Made by a program: the position numbers and the translations under genes. Below the pieces are notes generated by a model. It worked only from the letters and a program-made list of their open reading frames with translations. It had not been told where the DNA came from and made no database searches. From the NCBI RefSeq assembly GCF_013337685.1, contig NZ_SUQN01000001.1, positions 248,001-312,000 on the forward strand: DNA of 64,000 nt, read 5' to 3'. The stretch is from Citrobacter gillenii (GTDB lineage Bacteria; Pseudomonadota; Gammaproteobacteria; Enterobacterales; Enterobacteriaceae). Position 1 is the stretch's first letter. Each line of letters starts with the position of its first letter. Positions 61,551 through 64,000 of the stretch are shown here, piece after piece.

Positions 61551-62959
61551 CCGTGCAGGACATGCCCGATGTCACAAGCATATCGGGCCTGGCGACGGCG
61601 TTTACCGACTGGCCGTGGCGTCACTGGCGGCAGGTTCGGGCAGAGGCGCCAGCGTTACGCCTCAATGATGAGGTGCTGAATTGGCGCGAGCTCTGTACGC
61701 GCGTCGACGCGCTGGCCACGGGGTTTGCTGCTCAGGGGGTGAAAGAGGGCGACGGCGTGCTGTTGCGTGCCTGGAATCACCCTTCATCTGCGCTTGCCTG
61801 GCTGGCATTGTTGCAGTGCGGGGCGCGGGTGTTACCGGTGAACCCGCAGCTGCCGCAGCCTCTGCTGGATGCGTTGATCCCTGATTTAACGCTGCGTTTT
61901 GCGCTGGATCTGCAAAGCAATGACCCCTTTTCGGGGCTGATGCCGTTGCAGATCCAGCAACTGTCTGGCGAGCATGCAGCCGACTGGCTGCCTCTGCGAT
62001 TGAGTTCAATGACACTCACATCCGGTTCAACCGGGTTGCCTAAGGCAGCGGTGCATACCTGTCAGGCACATTTGGCGAGTGCGCAGGGGGTGCTGTCATT
62101 AATGCCGTTTGGCACAGAGGATGACTGGCTGCTCTCGCTACCGCTGTTTCATGTTTCCGGTCAGGGTATTTTGTGGCGCTGGTTATTGGCTGGTGCGCGC
62201 ATGACCGTGCGTGACAAGCAACCGCTGGAACAGATGCTGGTGGGCTGCACTCATGCCTCGCTGGTACCGACGCAGCTTTGGCGATTGCTGGTAAACAACG
62301 CACCGATCACGTTGAAAGCGGTACTGCTGGGGGGTGCGGCCATTCCGGTTGAGCTGACCGAGCAGGCGCGTGAGCAGGGGATTCGCTGCTGGTGCGGTTA
62401 CGGGCTGACGGAGTTTGCTTCCACGGTTTGCGCGAAAGAGGCCGATGGCCTGGGCGATGTCGGCTCTGCCTTGCCGGGCAGAGAGGTCAGGATCGTGGAT
62501 GATGAAGTCTGGCTGCGCGCTGCCAGCATGGCGTCAGGTTACTGGCGCAACGGGCAGCTTATTCCGCTGGTTAATGACGAAGGCTGGTTTGCTACCCGCG
62601 ATCGCGGGGTGTTAAACGACGGTAAGCTCACGATTGTCGGTCGCATGGACAACCTGTTCTTTAGCGGCGGGGAAGGTATTCAGCCGGAAGAGGTGGAACG
62701 CGTGATCGCCGCCCATCCGCACGTGCTGCAAGCCTTTGTTGTTCCGCTGGAAGACCATGAGTTTGGCCATCGTCCGGTGGCGGTCGTTGAATACGATACC
62801 CGTGCGGATGACGCCAATCTTGCTGAATGGGTGAAAGATAAACTGGCCCGTTTTCAACAACCGGTACGCTGGCTGGAATTACCGCCAGAGCTGAAAAGTG
62901 GCGGTATTAAGGTTTCTCGCCGCGCATTGCTGGACTGGGTCCGAGAAAAATCGTCATAA
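61547..62959 (+). CDS. menE: o-succinylbenzoate-CoA ligase
   Basis: MenE activates o-succinylbenzoate with ATP and CoA. It is an adenylate-forming enzyme with AMP motif [11 protein letters not shown] at 157-167, [10 protein letters not shown], and the C-domain hinge [20 protein letters not shown]. The 470 residues exceed the 451 of E. coli; about 17-19 of the extra residues are an N-terminal extension before [10 protein letters not shown], because ATG 61547 overlaps the menC stop. The 3' end overlaps the end of convergent arnF by 53 bases. The C-terminal lysine segment GGIKVSRR is intact. Confidence 0.95.
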   Translation: MTVQDMPDVTSISGLATAFTDWPWRHWRQVRAEAPALRLNDEVLNWRELCTRVDALATGFAAQGVKEGDGVLLRAWNHPSSALAWLALLQCGARVLPVNPQLPQPLLDALIPDLTLRFALDLQSNDPFSGLMPLQIQQLSGEHAADWLPLRLSSMTLTSGSTGLPKAAVHTCQAHLASAQGVLSLMPFGTEDDWLLSLPLFHVSGQGILWRWLLAGARMTVRDKQPLEQMLVGCTHASLVPTQLWRLLVNNAPITLKAVLLGGAAIPVELTEQAREQGIRCWCGYGLTEFASTVCAKEADGLGDVGSALPGREVRIVDDEVWLRAASMASGYWRNGQLIPLVNDEGWFATRDRGVLNDGKLTIVGRMDNLFFSGGEGIQPEEVERVIAAHPHVLQAFVVPLEDHEFGHRPVAVVEYDTRADDANLAEWVKDKLARFQQPVRWLELPPELKSGGIKVSRRALLDWVREKSS

Positions 62960-63305
62960 GCCCTGCCATAATGCACAGCACGCCGATGAGCGCCCGCCAT
63001 GAAAATGAACCCTGCCAGCCAGGTAAGAGCATTGAGGCGAGCCACACCAGTACGTAGCTGAGGCTGAGCAGGGCGTAGGCCTTGCTCAGTGCCAGTCGGT
63101 GCAGGGCCTGGTGCCAGCAGATAACCGACAGCAAATATCCCGCCAGTCCCGCGTACAGCGTTAACGTCCCGACGCTTGCGGAAAATATCGCTTCCATAAA
63201 TCGCAACGGATGCAGTATCGGCGGCAGATTGTCCATCGCGTAGCCGAGACTCAACTGAGCCAGCGAAGTAATCATGACGCTGCATAGCCCCCAGAATATC
63301 CCCAT
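62907..63305 (-). CDS. arnF: 4-amino-4-deoxy-L-arabinose-phosphoundecaprenol flippase subunit ArnF
   Basis: ArnF and ArnE form an EMR/SMR-like flippase that moves undecaprenyl-phosphate-L-Ara4N across the inner membrane for lipid A modification and polymyxin resistance. The 132 residues hold four hydrophobic helices; conserved parts are [16 protein letters not shown] and [23 protein letters not shown] 63305 overlaps the arnE stop. The last 53 bases overlap menE on the other strand, leaving no room for pmrD, which lies here in E. coli and Salmonella. Confidence 0.92.
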   Translation of the reverse strand: MGIFWGLCSVMITSLAQLSLGYAMDNLPPILHPLRFMEAIFSASVGTLTLYAGLAGYLLSVICWHQALHRLALSKAYALLSLSYVLVWLASMLLPGWQGSFSWRALIGVLCIMAGLMTIFLGPSPAMRGEKP

Positions 63306-63640
63306 TACACCGCGCTCCCGAGAATAAAAATACCGGTGATAATCAGCCCCACGCCCAGCCAATGGCGCTTTGTGACGGGCTCTCGCCAGATTTTCCAGGC
63401 TGCCAGCGTGACCCAGACAAAGTTAAGGCTCAGCATCGGATAGGCCAGGCCAACCGGAATATTCTGCAACACTGCCAGCCATAACAGCATCGCCAGACCG
63501 AGACTTACCAGAGCCAGACTCATCCACCACGCAATGTGGCGTTTGCGCGCGCGGATGGCCACCGGGCGGGTGGCCTGCTTCTGGCACAGTTGCCCGCCTA
63601 CGCTGAGCAGACTGGCGAGGACTAACGCCAGCCAGATCAT
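63305..63640 (-). CDS. arnE: 4-amino-4-deoxy-L-arabinose-phosphoundecaprenol flippase subunit ArnE
   Basis: ArnE is the partner of ArnF; it has 111 residues and about four hydrophobic helices. Conserved segments are [20 protein letters not shown] and the C-terminal [17 protein letters not shown]. It overlaps arnT by four bases and arnF by one (TAATG), showing an operon of arn genes running on the minus strand. Confidence 0.92.
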   Translation of the reverse strand: MIWLALVLASLLSVGGQLCQKQATRPVAIRARKRHIAWWMSLALVSLGLAMLLWLAVLQNIPVGLAYPMLSLNFVWVTLAAWKIWREPVTKRHWLGVGLIITGIFILGSAV

Positions 63641-64000
63641 TGGGGCCGGTACTGAATCAAGACCAGACGCCCCTGATTATCAACGTAATCCGCGGGGGGA
63701 ATGGCAAGTTGAGTTATATCCTGATCCTTCGAAATCGACAGCACCAGCGTAATAGTACCCTCCTGGCGATGTTGGGCTAACCAGTCGGGAAAGCCAGTCT
63801 GACTGACAAAGCGACCCTGGGCATCGGGATAATTCAGGCCATATTTTAGCTCGCCCATTTGCCCGTACAGGATGATGTCATCGCGTTTCAGGCTCCAGGC
63901 CAGACCTGCGGCGACGCCAACGTTGTCCGCAAGCACGTAGCGACTCGGTTGTAACACCTCTTTGGTCATCTCAACAAAAAACTGCGGTTGTTTCGCTTCC
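63637..64000 (-). CDS. arnT: lipid A L-Ara4N transferase ArnT, 3' end (partial)
   Basis: The C-terminal part (about 120 codons) of ArnT is visible and its frame stays open to the window edge, so the gene continues beyond it. ArnT moves L-Ara4N from undecaprenyl phosphate to lipid A in the periplasm. The visible segment, with [20 protein letters not shown] and [14 protein letters not shown], is the periplasmic C-terminal domain. Identity relies on this conserved tail and on the arnE-arnF neighbours. Confidence 0.9.
   Translation of the reverse strand, partial: EAKQPQFFVEMTKEVLQPSRYVLADNVGVAAGLAWSLKRDDIILYGQMGELKYGLNYPDAQGRFVSQTGFPDWLAQHRQEGTITLVLSISKDQDITQLAIPPADYVDNQGRLVLIQYRPQ

Overview
The window is a continuous stretch of an enterobacterial chromosome. 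Almost every gene matches its Escherichia coli/Salmonella counterpart in order, length and catalytic motifs. The gene order follows the E. coli K-12 segment from usg to arnT, read in reverse. Three things suggest a Citrobacter-type genome rather than E. coli K-12: a cheV gene between nuoN and rbn, a GH127 arabinofuranosidase cassette between purF and ubiX, and the loss of pmrD from the menE-arnF junction. The genus is my inference. No rRNA, tRNA, CRISPR array, prophage or insertion sequence was seen.

Layout: (1) 1-7.7 kb, plus strand: usg (5' end outside the window), truA, dedA, accD, folC, dedD, then the PurR-controlled cvpA-purF operon. (2) 7.8-12.5 kb, accessory cassette: a GH127 beta-L-arabinofuranosidase and a GPH-type sugar symporter on the minus strand, divergent from a LacI-type regulator, with a CRP-like site between them. 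(3) 12.6-17.6 kb: ubiX, then argT and hisJQMP for basic amino acid and histidine uptake, with two sigma-54 promoter matches and an NtrC-like enhancer. (4) 17.6-23.8 kb: a GNAT gene where E. coli has yfcI, then yfcH, folX, yfcG, yfcF, yfcE, yfcD and yfcC. (5) 24-28.8 kb: ackA-pta (acetate overflow), yfbV, yfbU. (6) 28.8-35.4 kb: hxpA (yfbT), yfbS, yfbR, alaA and the motility regulator lrhA behind a 0.9 kb AT-rich upstream region. (7) 36-51.2 kb: the complete 13-gene nuo operon for respiratory complex I (nuoC and nuoD fused), interrupted only by an ERIC element (nuoF-nuoG) and a repeat cluster (nuoL-nuoM). (8) 51.3-53.9 kb, variable site: an AT-rich orphan gene with SGNH-hydrolase-like motifs and cheV under a sigma-28 promoter. 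(9) 54-63 kb: rbn, elaA, elaB and the menaquinone operon menF-D-H-B-C-E. (10) 62.9-64 kb, minus strand: arnF, arnE and the 3' end of arnT (lipid A L-Ara4N modification), truncated by the window edge.

Most of the window is core metabolism: fatty-acid, folate, purine, ubiquinone and menaquinone synthesis, NADH oxidation and acetate metabolism. Variation from the E. coli plan is confined to four junctions: purF/ubiX, hisP/yfcH, nuoN/rbn and menE/arnF. Intergenic spaces carry several REP/BIME and three ERIC elements. I saw no convincing undescribed multi-gene system. The least explained item is the AT-rich SGNH-like gene at 51.3-52.7 kb beside cheV.
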